From positions 233,420 to 297,419 of the forward strand of contig NZ_RCNT01000006.1 in assembly GCF_003688285.1 (NCBI RefSeq): a stretch of 64,000 bases of DNA. Direction: 5' to 3'. The DNA comes from Rhodophyticola porphyridii (GTDB lineage: Bacteria; Pseudomonadota; Alphaproteobacteria; Rhodobacterales; Rhodobacteraceae). The notes below the pieces were generated by a model. The model worked only from the letters and a program-made list of their open reading frames with translations, was not told the DNA's origin and searched no databases. Shown piece by piece: positions 24,651 through 34,104 of the stretch (position 1 is its first letter; each line of letters opens with the position of its first letter). The translations under genes were made by a program, and so were the position numbers.

Positions 24651-25693
24651 TGGTCGCTGTCGCCGCAAAATCCGGTGTCGGGGCGGAACAGCACATTGAG
24701 CGCCTCCGGCGGCTCGCCTGCCATCCGGCGCAACAACATCTCCGCCATCGCGCGGCCCGTGGCGCGCAGGTCTTCGAACACGGTCTCGATCCGCGGGCGG
24801 ATATTGTCGAAGATGGGAGAGGCGCGTTTGGCCAGAACATCGGCCTCCACCCCCGGTGTCACGCCCACATCGCCAAGGGCCGTCAGCGTCACCAGCGCGG
24901 TCACCTCGCCCACGCAGATGTACCCGTCGGGCGGGTTTGGCCTATACCTTCGCCGCTTGGTGGCCTCGGCGATATCGGCGGTTGCGGAATCGAGCGTCAC
25001 ATCGGTGACGATCTCGTACTCGACGCCGGTTTCCCGCACCGCGCTCATGAAGCCGTAGCGCAGATGCTGGGTGAAGGTGAACCGGTCCTCCGGCAGGATC
25101 AGGCTCAACCGTTTGCGGCCCTTCTCGACCAACCGGTGCACCGCCTTGCGCGCGAAGGTCTCGTTGTCGAAATCGACCCACGGGTGGGGCGTGGTAAATT
25201 CGGTACGGCCATGGCTGACAAAGGGAAATCCGTTCTCCATCATCAGCCGGACCCGGGGGTCGAAGCATTCGGTCCGGGTGAAGAGAATGCCGTCGGCCAG
25301 ATTGTTGCGCAAAATGGTGCGGACCGGGTCCAGCCGGTCCTCGCCCACCGTATCGGGAACGACGGTGACGGAATAGCCCGTGCCGCGCAGAACATCGGTG
25401 ATGCCGGTCAGAAACTCATGGGTGAAGCCCAGGAACTCATGCTCGGTATTGAGCAGAAGGCTCACGACCTGCGTGCGCCCGGTGCGCAGCCGCCGCGCCG
25501 CGCGGTCGGGCACATAGCCCAGATTCTTCGCCGCAAGGGATACTTTTTCGCGGGTCGTCTTGGCGATTCGCGGATCATTGGCCAGCGCTCGCGACACGGT
25601 CGCGACGGAATATCCGGTCTGTTCCGCGATCGTTCGCAATGTTGGGCGTTCGCCGGGCGCAAGCGGCGTGATCTCGTCGGTGTCCTTGGTCAT
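24647..25693 (-). CDS. LacI family transcriptional regulator
   Basis: This 348-residue regulator has an N-terminal helix-turn-helix (TLRTIAEQTGYSVATVSRAL, about residues 18-37), the hinge helix GYVPDRAARRLRTGRT and a periplasmic-binding-protein-like sugar domain. The ATG at 25693 is used, with a TTG just upstream as a less likely alternative. It is divergent from the sugar ABC transporter, and its own upstream region contains TTGAAACGTTTCAA, so it probably represses itself and the transporter until a sugar binds. It converges on the aldehyde dehydrogenase gene. Confidence 0.9.
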   Translation of the reverse strand: MTKDTDEITPLAPGERPTLRTIAEQTGYSVATVSRALANDPRIAKTTREKVSLAAKNLGYVPDRAARRLRTGRTQVVSLLLNTEHEFLGFTHEFLTGITDVLRGTGYSVTVVPDTVGEDRLDPVRTILRNNLADGILFTRTECFDPRVRLMMENGFPFVSHGRTEFTTPHPWVDFDNETFARKAVHRLVEKGRKRLSLILPEDRFTFTQHLRYGFMSAVRETGVEYEIVTDVTLDSATADIAEATKRRRYRPNPPDGYICVGEVTALVTLTALGDVGVTPGVEADVLAKRASPIFDNIRPRIETVFEDLRATGRAMAEMLLRRMAGEPPEALNVLFRPDTGFCGDSDH

Positions 25694-25742
25694 CAAGCCG
25701 GTATGCTCCGCTACGGAAGGCCTGGGTCACTATGGCGATTAT

Positions 25743-25756
25743 TTGAAACGTTTCAA
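25743..25756. promoter_or_regulatory. LacI-type operator upstream of the first LacI gene
   Basis: TTGAAACGTTTCAA is a perfect 14-bp palindrome with a central CG, 50 nt upstream of the LacI start. A partial second copy (GAAAAGCGTTTC) follows at 25759-25770. The likely ligand is the LacI protein encoded at 24647-25693. Confidence 0.7.
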
Positions 25757-25872
25757 CTGAAAAGCGTTTCGCGATCTCGCAGCCATATGATCTATCTTGC
25801 GCCTTTATCACTGCATTTATGGCGATCACGCCGCAACCCAGACGCGAAATTTTCCGTTGACTCAGGGCTGTG

Positions 25873-25886
25873 TTATAACGTTTTAA
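25873..25886. promoter_or_regulatory. LacI-type operator at the sugar transporter promoter
   Basis: TTATAACGTTTTAA is a 14-bp palindrome with one mismatched pair and the same AACGTT core as the site at 25743. It lies 46 nt upstream of the binding-protein ATG, and a TTGACT hexamer at 25857-25862 may be the -35 element. Binding here would block transcription of the transporter. Confidence 0.6.
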
Positions 25887-25931
25887 TTCCAGCAGTCCAA
25901 AAGGGACTCACAATGAAAAGGGAGGACGATC

Positions 25932-27182
25932 ATGACCATTCTCAGAAAGCTTCAGCTGTCTGCCGCAGCTGTCGCGCTGTCGACCACGGGGGTCGTGGCG
26001 CAGGAGGTAGAAGTTCTTCACTGGTGGACATCCGGTGGCGAGGCCGCGGCGCTGAACGTGCTGCGCGAGGATCTGGCCGGTAACGGCATCGGCTGGACCG
26101 ACATGCCCGTGGCCGGCGGCGGCGGTTCCGATGCGATGACCGTCCTGCGCGCCCGCGTGACCGCAGGTGACCCGCCGACCGCCGTGCAGATGCTCGGCTT
26201 CTCAATTCAGGACTGGGCCGCCGAAGGCGCGCTGGCCAATCTCAACGATCTGGCGGCCGAACAGAACTGGAACGATGTCGTGCCCGAGGCGTTGCAGCGC
26301 TTCTCCACCTATGATGGCGACTGGGTGGCGGCGCCGGTCAATGTCCATTCGACCAACTGGGTCTGGGCCAATACCGCGCTGATGGAAGAGCTTGGCATCG
26401 AACAGCCCGGAACATGGGATGAGTTCGTGGCCGCGATGCAGGCCGCGCAGGATGCGGGCTACACGGCACTCGCCCATGGCGGTCAGGCCTGGCAGGACGC
26501 CACGATCTTCGATTCGATGGTGATGGGCGTCGGCGGCCCCGAATTCTATCAGGCGGCGATGGTCGATCTCGACCCCGAGGCGCTCGGCTCCGCCCAGATG
26601 GTCGAGGCGTTCGAGCGTATGGCTGTATTGCGTGGCTTCGTGGACGACAACTTCTCGGGCCGCGACTGGAACCTCGCCTCGGCGATGGTCGCCAATGGCG
26701 ACGCACTGTTCCAGATCATGGGGGACTGGGCCAAGGGCGAGTTCATCAACGCAGGTCAGACCGCCGGAGAAGAGTTCCAGTGCTTCCGCGTGCCGGGCAC
26801 AGAGGGAACGGTCACCTTCAACTCCGACCAGTTCGCGATGTTCAACGTGACCGACGCCACCGCGATGGAGGCGCAGACCGCCATGGCCTCGGCCGTGATG
26901 AGCCCCGAGTTCCAGGTGGCCTTCAACACCGTGAAAGGCTCCGTACCCGCCCGGACCGATATCTCGCCGGAAGCGTTCGATGCCTGCGGACAGATGGGTA
27001 TGGCTCAGCTTGCCGAAGCCGCGGCCGGTGGCGGGCTTTTCGGGTCCATGGCTCATGGTCATGCCAACAACCCGTCGGTGCAAAATGCGATGTATGATGT
27101 GATCACCGCGCATTTCAACGGCGAATACGACGCCGAAACCGCCGCCCAGGAAATGGTGACAGCCGTCGAACTGGCGATGTAA
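25932..27182 (+). CDS. Sugar ABC transporter, periplasmic binding protein
   Basis: This 416-residue secreted protein has a Sec signal peptide (about residues 1-23, ending VVAQ) and the family 1 extracellular solute-binding fold ([19 protein letters not shown]). It resembles glucose/mannose-type binding proteins (GtsA group). A GGGAGG-type ribosome site precedes the ATG. A strong hairpin separates it from the permease genes, so binding protein should be made in excess. It is preceded by LacI-type operators, pointing to a sugar ligand. Confidence 0.9.
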   Translation: MTILRKLQLSAAAVALSTTGVVAQEVEVLHWWTSGGEAAALNVLREDLAGNGIGWTDMPVAGGGGSDAMTVLRARVTAGDPPTAVQMLGFSIQDWAAEGALANLNDLAAEQNWNDVVPEALQRFSTYDGDWVAAPVNVHSTNWVWANTALMEELGIEQPGTWDEFVAAMQAAQDAGYTALAHGGQAWQDATIFDSMVMGVGGPEFYQAAMVDLDPEALGSAQMVEAFERMAVLRGFVDDNFSGRDWNLASAMVANGDALFQIMGDWAKGEFINAGQTAGEEFQCFRVPGTEGTVTFNSDQFAMFNVTDATAMEAQTAMASAVMSPEFQVAFNTVKGSVPARTDISPEAFDACGQMGMAQLAEAAAGGGLFGSMAHGHANNPSVQNAMYDVITAHFNGEYDAETAAQEMVTAVELAM

Positions 27183-27192
27183 CGCCTGTCGG

Positions 27193-27220
27193 GGACCGGC
27201 CCTTTTGTCGGGGCCGGTCC
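27193..27220 (+). terminator. Intercistronic hairpin after the sugar-binding protein gene
   Basis: GGACCGGCCC and GGGCCGGTCC form a perfect 10-bp stem around an 8-nt loop, starting 11 nt after the stop codon. There is no T-tract. It is likely a stabilising or partly terminating structure that sets the binding protein to permease ratio. Confidence 0.65.
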
Positions 27221-27276
27221 ACCACATACCGGGCATGGGCCCGGTCGTCACCACATCGACAAAGGGGAGGGGGCCA

Positions 27277-28185
27277 ATGGCTGTTACCGACGCCGGTCAG
27301 GATACGGGCGTGGATTTCCGCACGCGTCTTCAGAACTGGCTGCCCAAGATCGTTCTGGCGCCGTCCTTTGCGGTGATGGTGATTTTCGTTTACGGCTTCA
27401 TCGCCTTCACGGTCTATCTGAGCTTCACCGACAGCCGCATGCTGCCGTCATACGAATGGGTCGGCTGGCAGAATTACGACCGGCTGTTCCGCGTCCGTGA
27501 ATGGGATATCGCGGTCAAGAACCTCGCCATATTCGCCTCGCTCTACATCGTGATCTGTACGCTGATCGGCCTGATGCTGGCGATTTTTCTGGATCAGAAG
27601 ATCAGGGGCGAGGGCATTCTGAGGCCCATTTTCCTTTATCCCATGGCGCTCAGCTTCATCGTGACGGGCACCGCATGGAAATGGTTTCTGGACCCGGCGA
27701 TCGGGCTGGAAAACACGATGCATCTCTGGGGCTGGGAAAGCTTCACCTTCAACTGGATCAAGGATCGCGAAATGGCGATCTACACGATCGTCATCGCCGC
27801 AGTCTGGCAAAGTTCGGGCTTCGTCATGGCGATGTTTCTGGCCGGCCTCCGCGGGATCGACAACGAGATCCTGAAAGCGGCCCAGATGGATGGGGCCTCG
27901 AACTGGAACCTGTATCGCCGGATCATCCTGCCGCAGCTTCGGCCGGCGTTCCTCTCGGCCTTCGTCATTCTCAGCCACCTTGCGATCAAATCCTATGACC
28001 TTGTGATCGCCCTGACCGGAGGGGGGCCGGGCAATGCAACGGCGCTGCCTGCGACTTTCATGTATTCCTACACCTTCACGCGCAACCAGATGGGCATCGG
28101 CGCCTCGTCTGCGGTGATCATGCTGATGACCATCGCGGCGATCATGGTGCCCTATCTCTATGCCGAATTGCGGGAGAAGAAGTGA
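27277..28185 (+). CDS. Sugar ABC transporter permease (first)
   Basis: This 302-residue inner-membrane permease has about six hydrophobic segments and the MalF/UgpA-type EAA loop (AAQMDGASNWNLYRRIILPQLRP, in parts) that contacts the ATPase. The start at 27277 follows AAAGGGGAGG; upstream in-frame starts lie in the hairpin region. It overlaps the second permease gene by one base (TGATG at 28183-28187). Confidence 0.92.
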   Translation: MAVTDAGQDTGVDFRTRLQNWLPKIVLAPSFAVMVIFVYGFIAFTVYLSFTDSRMLPSYEWVGWQNYDRLFRVREWDIAVKNLAIFASLYIVICTLIGLMLAIFLDQKIRGEGILRPIFLYPMALSFIVTGTAWKWFLDPAIGLENTMHLWGWESFTFNWIKDREMAIYTIVIAAVWQSSGFVMAMFLAGLRGIDNEILKAAQMDGASNWNLYRRIILPQLRPAFLSAFVILSHLAIKSYDLVIALTGGGPGNATALPATFMYSYTFTRNQMGIGASSAVIMLMTIAAIMVPYLYAELREKK

Positions 28186-29066
28186 TGGCCATCGCATCCG
28201 CCGATACCGCAATCCGGTCATCCAGCTTCAGCCGGGTGCTGATCTATCTGGTGCTTCTGCTCTTCGCGCTGTTCTACCTGCTGCCTTTCGGCATCATGCT
28301 GGTGAACTCGCTCAAGCCGCTGGAGGAGATCACCGGCGGAAACATGGTGTCGCTCCCACGGGAATGGACCATCGCGCCCTGGCTGAGCGCCTGGTCGACC
28401 GCACAGATCGGGGTGGAGCCCACCGGCCTGCGCCCGTATTTCATCAACTCGATCGTGATGGCGGTGCCCGCCGTGGCGCTGTCGACCATCGTGGGTGCGC
28501 TCAACGGCTATGTTCTCACCAAATGGCAGTTCCGGGGCGCGACGCTGATCTTCGGGCTGTTGCTCTTCTCCTGCTTCATCCCGTTTCAGATCGTCCTTAT
28601 CCCGATGGCGCGAATCCTCGGCATTCTTGACATCGCAGGCACCACGACGGGGCTGATCCTTGTGCATTTCGTCTACGGGATCGGGTTCACCACGCTTTAC
28701 TTCCGGAACTACTATGCCGCGTTCCCCACGGAACTGGTGCGCGCCGCACAGATCGACGGGGCGGGCTTTTTCCAGATCTTCTGGCGGATCATGCTGCCCA
28801 GTTCGGGGCCGATCATCGCCGTGTCGTGTATCTGGCAGTTCACCAATATCTGGAACGATTTCCTGTTCGGCGCCTCCTTCGCATCGGGCGGGTCCGCTCC
28901 GATGACTGTGGCGCTCAACAATCTCGTCAACTCCTCCACGGGTGTGCGCGAATACAATGTGCATTTTGCCGGCGCCATCATGGCGGCCGCACCCACTCTT
29001 CTCGTTTACATCGTCGCTGGCCGCTACTTCGTGCGCGGTCTGATGGCGGGCTCAGTCAAGGGATAA
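28185..29066 (+). CDS. Sugar ABC transporter permease (second)
   Basis: This 293-residue permease of the MalG/UgpE type has six predicted membrane segments and an EAA loop (RAAQIDGAGFFQIFWRIMLP). It pairs with the preceding permease to form the channel. The ATG at 28185 overlaps the previous stop codon; a GTG at 28182 is a less likely start. The ATPase gene follows after 5 nt. Confidence 0.92.
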   Translation: MAIASADTAIRSSSFSRVLIYLVLLLFALFYLLPFGIMLVNSLKPLEEITGGNMVSLPREWTIAPWLSAWSTAQIGVEPTGLRPYFINSIVMAVPAVALSTIVGALNGYVLTKWQFRGATLIFGLLLFSCFIPFQIVLIPMARILGILDIAGTTTGLILVHFVYGIGFTTLYFRNYYAAFPTELVRAAQIDGAGFFQIFWRIMLPSSGPIIAVSCIWQFTNIWNDFLFGASFASGGSAPMTVALNNLVNSSTGVREYNVHFAGAIMAAAPTLLVYIVAGRYFVRGLMAGSVKG

Positions 29067-29071
29067 GTCCG

Positions 29072-30187
29072 ATGGGTTTTCTCGACATCAACAACGTCAC
29101 CAAATCCTACGGCGCGGTGGAGGTGCTGCATAAGGTCGATATCGAGGTGCAGGAGGGCGAGTTCCTTGTCCTTGTCGGCCCCTCGGGCTGTGGCAAGTCC
29201 ACGCTTCTCAACATGATCGCGGGGCTGGAGGGGATCACCTCCGGCGAAATCGCCATCAGGGACCGGGTGGTCAACGGCGTGCACCCGTCCAAGCGCAACA
29301 TCGCGATGGTGTTCCAGTCCTACGCGCTCTACCCCAACATGACCGTCGGCCAGAACATCACGTTCGGGCTGGAGATGCATGGCGTTCCGAAGGCCGACCG
29401 CGACCGCGCAATGGCGGATGTGGCCAAACTGCTGCAGATCGAAAACCTGCTTGACCGGAAACCCGGCCAATTGTCCGGCGGTCAGCGGCAACGGGTGGCG
29501 ATGGGCCGCGCGCTTGTCCGCAACCCGGATGTGTTCCTGTTCGACGAACCACTGTCCAATCTTGACGCCAAGCTGCGCGTGGACATGCGCACCGAGATCA
29601 AGAAACTGCACCAGAAGCTGGGCACGACGATCGTTTACGTGACCCATGATCAGATCGAGGCAATGACGCTCTCTACCCGTATCGCGGTGATGTATGATGG
29701 CTATGTGCAGCAGCTCGGCACGCCCAAGGAGATCTACGACAACCCCGCCAACCTGTTCGTGGCCAGCTTCATGGGGTCGCCCTCGATGAATGTGCTGCCG
29801 GCAAGGTTGCGGGACCTGAATGGCGAGATCCATGCGGAGATCACCGGCGCGGAGGATCAGTCGCTGCATCTGCGGATCGAGAACGCGCCGGAGAGCTACC
29901 GGGCCTATCTGGATGCCGAGGTGATGCTGGGTATCCGCCCCGAGGCGATCACCGATCCCGAAGGCGCCGATCGCAACGCCCGCAATATCCAGTCGCTGCA
30001 CAACACGGTCAGCGTGACGGAACCGGCCGGCGCGGATACCTTTGTCAGCACGACCCTTTCGGGCAAGGACTGCATCGCGCGGATGCGGGCCGATGCCGAT
30101 GTCCACCCGGGGCAGGCCTTCGATTTCGCGGTGAACATGGACAAGGCCGTGCTGTTCGACCCGAAGACCGAAGAGCGGATAGGCTGA
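29072..30187 (+). CDS. Sugar ABC transporter ATP-binding protein (UgpC/MalK type)
   Basis: This 371-residue ATPase has Walker [10 protein letters not shown] (about residues 36-44), signature [14 protein letters not shown], Walker [16 protein letters not shown] and the switch histidine in YVTHDQIEAMT. A C-terminal OB-fold regulatory domain of the MalK/UgpC type follows. The start MGFLDINNVTKSYG is at 29072. The operon ends in a strong intrinsic terminator. Confidence 0.94.
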   Translation: MGFLDINNVTKSYGAVEVLHKVDIEVQEGEFLVLVGPSGCGKSTLLNMIAGLEGITSGEIAIRDRVVNGVHPSKRNIAMVFQSYALYPNMTVGQNITFGLEMHGVPKADRDRAMADVAKLLQIENLLDRKPGQLSGGQRQRVAMGRALVRNPDVFLFDEPLSNLDAKLRVDMRTEIKKLHQKLGTTIVYVTHDQIEAMTLSTRIAVMYDGYVQQLGTPKEIYDNPANLFVASFMGSPSMNVLPARLRDLNGEIHAEITGAEDQSLHLRIENAPESYRAYLDAEVMLGIRPEAITDPEGADRNARNIQSLHNTVSVTEPAGADTFVSTTLSGKDCIARMRADADVHPGQAFDFAVNMDKAVLFDPKTEERIG

Positions 30188-30191
30188 GACG

Positions 30192-30222
30192 GAAGGGGTG
30201 GCCCAGGGCCGCCCTTTCTTTT
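30192..30222 (+). terminator. Intrinsic terminator of the sugar ABC transporter operon
   Basis: GAAGGGGTGGCC and GGCCGCCCTTTC form a 12-bp stem (two G-T pairs) with a CAG loop, directly followed by TTTT. This is the most convincing Rho-independent terminator in the window and separates the transporter from the following catabolic operon. Confidence 0.8.
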
Positions 30223-30231
30223 AGGTATAAA

Positions 30232-30245
30232 TTGGAATCTTCCAA
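30232..30245. promoter_or_regulatory. Palindromic operator upstream of the GMC oxidoreductase operon
   Basis: TTGGAATCTTCCAA is a 14-bp inverted repeat, symmetric except for the central TC, 14 nt upstream of the ATG at 30260. It shares TGGAA-N2-TTCCA with the site at 19729-19740. A LacI-family regulator, probably the one encoded within this operon (35279-36295), is the likely ligand. Confidence 0.6.
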
Positions 30246-30259
30246 ATGCAGATCGCGGC

Positions 30260-31756
30260 ATGACAACCGACATCCTGATCATCGGCTCCGGGATGGGAGG
30301 GGCCACATTGGCCGCCGCTCTGGCGCCGAGCGGAGCGCGGATCGTGGTTCTGGAGCGGGGAGATCATCTGGTCGACAGCCCCGCCGCGCGCGATCCGCAG
30401 GCCATTTTCCGCGACGGCGTTTTCCGGCCCGACGAGACATGGCTGGACGGGCAGGGCGATCCGTTCAACCCGGGCAATTACTATTGCGTCGGCGGCAACA
30501 GCAAATTCTACGGTGCCGCACTGATCCGATTTCGCGAAACGGATTTCGTGCCGGTCCGGCATATGGGCGGCATGACACTGGGCTGGCCCTTCGACTATGC
30601 CGAACTGGAGCCGTGGTATCAGGCCGCCGAAGAGATGTATGAGGTGCGCGGGTGTCTGGGAGAAGACCCGACCGAGCCGCCCCATTCGGGCAGATATCCG
30701 CACCCGCCTGTGCCCGATGAGCCCGAGATTGCGGCGCTTCGGGCGCGGCTTGTCCGCATCGGCCTGCATCCGTCCTCCCTGCCGCTTGCGGTCGATCTGC
30801 CCCGCTGGCTGGCGCGGGGACAAACGCCATGGGATGCGTTCCCCGATACGGATGGCTCCAAGATGGATGCCGAAAGCGTGGGGATGCGCCGGGCCTTATC
30901 CTTTGAAAACGTAACCTTGCGCACCGGTATGCATGTGGATCGTCTGTTGGCCGATGACGCGGGGTGCGTTACGGCGGTACAGGTCACCGGCCCCGATGGC
31001 CGGTCGGAGATCGGGGCCCGGAACGTCGTGCTGGCCGCCGGCGCGGTGAACACTGCGGCGATCCTGCTGCGCTCTGCCACTGACGCTTATCCCAAGGGTC
31101 TCGCCAATCGCTCCGATCAGGTTGGGCGGAATTTCATGAATCACAACTGTTCCGCCGCGCTGGCAGTCCATCCGTGGCGGAAAAACCGCTCCGTCTATCA
31201 AAAGACAATGCAAATCAACGACTTCTATGGAAAGTCTGATGCAGGCGACATGCCGCTTGGAAACATCCAACTGCTTGGGCGCGTTTCCGGCCCGATCCTC
31301 GCCTCCCAGACCGGGCTGCCGGGGCCCGTTGCCCGATGGGTCGCGGATCATGCAATTGATTTCTATGTGATGTCCGAGGATCTTCCCGATCCTGAAAGCC
31401 GCGTCACACTGCGGGGGGATCGGATCGTGCTGGACTGGAAACGCTCCAACTGGGCGGCGCATGACGCTCTGGTGGCGCGGCTGAAACGGGTTCTGCGCAA
31501 GGCCGGGTTTCCGGTAATCCTGTCGCGGCCGTTTGACCGGCGCACACCGTCGCATCAATGCGGCACCGCGCGTATGGGGACCGATCCGACGCGCAGTGTG
31601 GTCACTCCCACAGGCCGCGCCCATGACCATCCGAACCTGTTCGTTGCCGATGCCAGCATCCTGCCCACATCGGCGGCGGTGAACCCGGCGCTGACCATCG
31701 CCGCCAATGCGTTGCGGATCGCCCATCATTTCCGGCAGAGGGAGCTTGCCAGATGA
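30260..31756 (+). CDS. GMC family oxidoreductase (first)
   Basis: This 498-residue FAD-dependent oxidoreductase has an N-terminal dinucleotide fold (ILIIGSGMGGATLAAAL), the segment VGGNSKFYGAALIRFRE and the C-terminal active-site region HQCGTARMG...NLFVADASILPTSAAVNPALT. It resembles the pyranose-oxidase/gluconate-dehydrogenase-like branch that oxidises sugars or sugar acids. There is no signal peptide. It overlaps the SDR gene by 4 nt (ATGA) and starts an operon running to 37861. The palindrome just upstream suggests LacI control. Confidence 0.88.
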   Translation: MTTDILIIGSGMGGATLAAALAPSGARIVVLERGDHLVDSPAARDPQAIFRDGVFRPDETWLDGQGDPFNPGNYYCVGGNSKFYGAALIRFRETDFVPVRHMGGMTLGWPFDYAELEPWYQAAEEMYEVRGCLGEDPTEPPHSGRYPHPPVPDEPEIAALRARLVRIGLHPSSLPLAVDLPRWLARGQTPWDAFPDTDGSKMDAESVGMRRALSFENVTLRTGMHVDRLLADDAGCVTAVQVTGPDGRSEIGARNVVLAAGAVNTAAILLRSATDAYPKGLANRSDQVGRNFMNHNCSAALAVHPWRKNRSVYQKTMQINDFYGKSDAGDMPLGNIQLLGRVSGPILASQTGLPGPVARWVADHAIDFYVMSEDLPDPESRVTLRGDRIVLDWKRSNWAAHDALVARLKRVLRKAGFPVILSRPFDRRTPSHQCGTARMGTDPTRSVVTPTGRAHDHPNLFVADASILPTSAAVNPALTIAANALRIAHHFRQRELAR

Positions 31757-32505
31757 CCCGAACAGCCCTGATCACCGGCGGCCAGCAAGGCATAGGTCTC
31801 GGCATTGCGCGGGCTCTTCGCGGAGCCGGCTATCGTGTCGCGGTCTGCTCGGAGCAAGGGGCGGACAGTTCCGCCGCGCGCCGTGCCGTGAAAGAGTTGG
31901 AGGTTGAGTATTTTGTTCATGATCTCAATTCTCTGGGGAACGAAGCTGATCTTGTAGGCGAGATCGAGGCCCGTCTCGGCCCGCTGACATGTTTCATCTC
32001 GAATGCGGGCGTTCCGGCGCATGTGCGGGGCGATATGCTCGGGCTGACGCCGGACAGCTTCGATCATGTCATGTCGGTGAACCTGCGCGGCGCTTTCTTT
32101 CTGGCGCAGGAGGTCGCAAGGCGGATGCTGGCCATGCCGTCGGCGCATTACAGGTCGCTGCAATTCGTCACCTCCGTCAGTGCGTCCATGGCTTCGGTCG
32201 AGCGGGCGGAGTACTGCATGTCCAAGGCAGCGGCCTCGATGATGGCGCAGCTTTTCGCGGCCCGGCTTGCCGAGGCAGGGATCGGCGTGTTCGAACTTCG
32301 CCCGGGCATCATCGAGACGGCGATGACCGCTGGCGCGAAGGATACCTATGATGCGCGTATCGCCGCGGGTCTGGTGCCTGCCAAACGGTGGGGGCAGCCC
32401 GCCGATCTGGGCCAGGTGGTCGCGGCCCTGGCAGAAGGGCAGTTTGCGTTTTCCACGGGTGCGATCATCCCGGTGGATGGCGGTCTGTCCATAGAAAGGC
32501 TGTGA
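31753..32505 (+). CDS. Short-chain dehydrogenase/reductase
   Basis: This 250-residue SDR has the cofactor motif TGGQQGIGLG (about residues 8-17), NAG around residue 82, and catalytic residues Ser and YCMSKAA (Tyr-x3-Lys). It ends in the typical IIPVDGGLS. It probably reduces or oxidises a keto or hydroxy group on the same carbon skeleton handled by the flanking GMC enzymes. It overlaps the first GMC gene and is followed after 8 nt by the second. Confidence 0.92.
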   Translation: MTRTALITGGQQGIGLGIARALRGAGYRVAVCSEQGADSSAARRAVKELEVEYFVHDLNSLGNEADLVGEIEARLGPLTCFISNAGVPAHVRGDMLGLTPDSFDHVMSVNLRGAFFLAQEVARRMLAMPSAHYRSLQFVTSVSASMASVERAEYCMSKAAASMMAQLFAARLAEAGIGVFELRPGIIETAMTAGAKDTYDARIAAGLVPAKRWGQPADLGQVVAALAEGQFAFSTGAIIPVDGGLSIERL

Positions 32506-32513
32506 GGGAACGG

Positions 32514-34100
32514 ATGGCCGAGAGTTACGACATCATCATCGTGGGCGGGGGCAGCGCGGGATGCGTGCTGGCCGCGCGGTTGTCCGAAGCGCGGGATTTG
32601 CGGGTCTGTCTGCTGGAAGCCGGCGGCAGTGACCGGCATCCGTTCTACAAGATGCCCGCCGGGTTCGCCAAGATGACCAGGGGCATCGGGTCCTGGGGCT
32701 GGCGAACCGTTCCCCAGAAACACATGAAAAACATGGTGATCAACTACACCCAGGCCCGCGTGATCGGCGGCGGGTCTACAGTGAACGCGCAGATCTACAC
32801 GCGCGGCAATGCGCTGGACTATGACGAATGGCGGCAGATGGGGTGCGACGGCTGGAGCTATGCCGATGTGCTGCCGTATTTTCGCAAGGCGGAAGACAAC
32901 GATACTTATGATGACGCGTTTCACGGGCGCGGCGGTCCCTTGGGCGTGTCTCAACCGCGCGCCCCGCTCCCGATCTGCGAGGCCTATTTTTCGGCAGCGG
33001 GCGAGTTGGGCATCCCGCGGGCCGGGGACATGGCCGGAGAGAACCCGGAAGGCGTTGGATTTTACCAGCTGACACAAAGAGGTGCGCGCCGATCTTCAAC
33101 CTCAGTAGCGTATCTGGGGCCGGCGCGGAGGCGGCCCAACCTGACCGTCAGAACCGGGGCGCAGGTCCGTCGCCTGATCATAGAGACGCATCGCGCCGTC
33201 GGTGTCGAATTGATGGATGGGACCCGCCTGATGGCCGGGGCCGAAGTGATCCTTTCTTCCGGCGCAATCGGGTCGCCGCGCCTGTTGATGCTGTCGGGGG
33301 TCGGCCCGGCGGATCACCTTTCCGAGGTCGGGGTTCCCGCGATACTGGATCAACCGGAAGTCGGCGCGAACCTGCAGGATCACCTCGATCTCTTCACCAT
33401 TTCCGAATGCACCGGCGATCATACCTACGACAAATACGCCCGCCTGCACTGGTCCGCGCTGGCAGGGTTGCAATACCTGCTGACGAAACGCGGGCCGGTC
33501 GCCTCCAGCCTGTTTGAGACCGGCGGGTTCTGGTATGCCGAGGAGGGCGCGCGAAGCCCCGATCTCCAGTTCCATCTGGGCCTTGGATCGGGGATCGAGG
33601 CGGGCGTTGCCAAGATGCAGAACCCCGGCGTCACGCTCAACTCCGCCTATCTGCGCCCCCGGTCGCGCGGTACCGTCCGACTTCAAAGTGCCGATCCCTC
33701 CGCCGCGCCGCTCATCGACCCGAATTACTGGGCCGACCCGCATGATCGGGCGATGTCGATACGCGGCCTGAAGCTGGCGCAGGAGATCTTGCGGCAACCC
33801 GCGCTGGCGCCCTTCGTCAAGCGGGAGGTTCTGCCGGGTCCGGATGTCCGAACCGACACGGAGTTCTTCGATTTCGCCTGCGCCAACGCGAAAACCGATC
33901 ACCACCCGGCGGGCACCTGCCGCATGGGCGGGGATGCGCGCGCCGTGGTGACGCCGCGTCTGCGGTTCAACGGTATCGACGGGCTTCGCGTCGTCGATGC
34001 GTCTATCATGCCGCGCCTGATTTCCTCCAACACCAATGCGCCGGTGATCATGATCGCGGAGAAAGCCGCCGATCTGATCCGCGCCGATCACGGGGTCTGA
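32514..34100 (+). CDS. GMC family oxidoreductase (second, choline-dehydrogenase-like)
   Basis: This 528-residue FAD enzyme has YDIIIVGGGSAGCVLAARL at its N-terminus, the GMC signature around ARVIGGGSTVNAQIYTRG and the second signature SSGAIGSPRLLMLSGVGP. The C-terminal catalytic region is DHHPAGTCRMG. It resembles alcohol/choline dehydrogenases. The ATG at 32514 follows AGGGAACGG and lies 8 nt after the SDR stop. Two GMC enzymes of different branches in one operon suggest two separate alcohol oxidations in the pathway. Confidence 0.92.
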   Translation: MAESYDIIIVGGGSAGCVLAARLSEARDLRVCLLEAGGSDRHPFYKMPAGFAKMTRGIGSWGWRTVPQKHMKNMVINYTQARVIGGGSTVNAQIYTRGNALDYDEWRQMGCDGWSYADVLPYFRKAEDNDTYDDAFHGRGGPLGVSQPRAPLPICEAYFSAAGELGIPRAGDMAGENPEGVGFYQLTQRGARRSSTSVAYLGPARRRPNLTVRTGAQVRRLIIETHRAVGVELMDGTRLMAGAEVILSSGAIGSPRLLMLSGVGPADHLSEVGVPAILDQPEVGANLQDHLDLFTISECTGDHTYDKYARLHWSALAGLQYLLTKRGPVASSLFETGGFWYAEEGARSPDLQFHLGLGSGIEAGVAKMQNPGVTLNSAYLRPRSRGTVRLQSADPSAAPLIDPNYWADPHDRAMSIRGLKLAQEILRQPALAPFVKREVLPGPDVRTDTEFFDFACANAKTDHHPAGTCRMGGDARAVVTPRLRFNGIDGLRVVDASIMPRLISSNTNAPVIMIAEKAADLIRADHGV

Positions 34101-34104
34101 ACCG

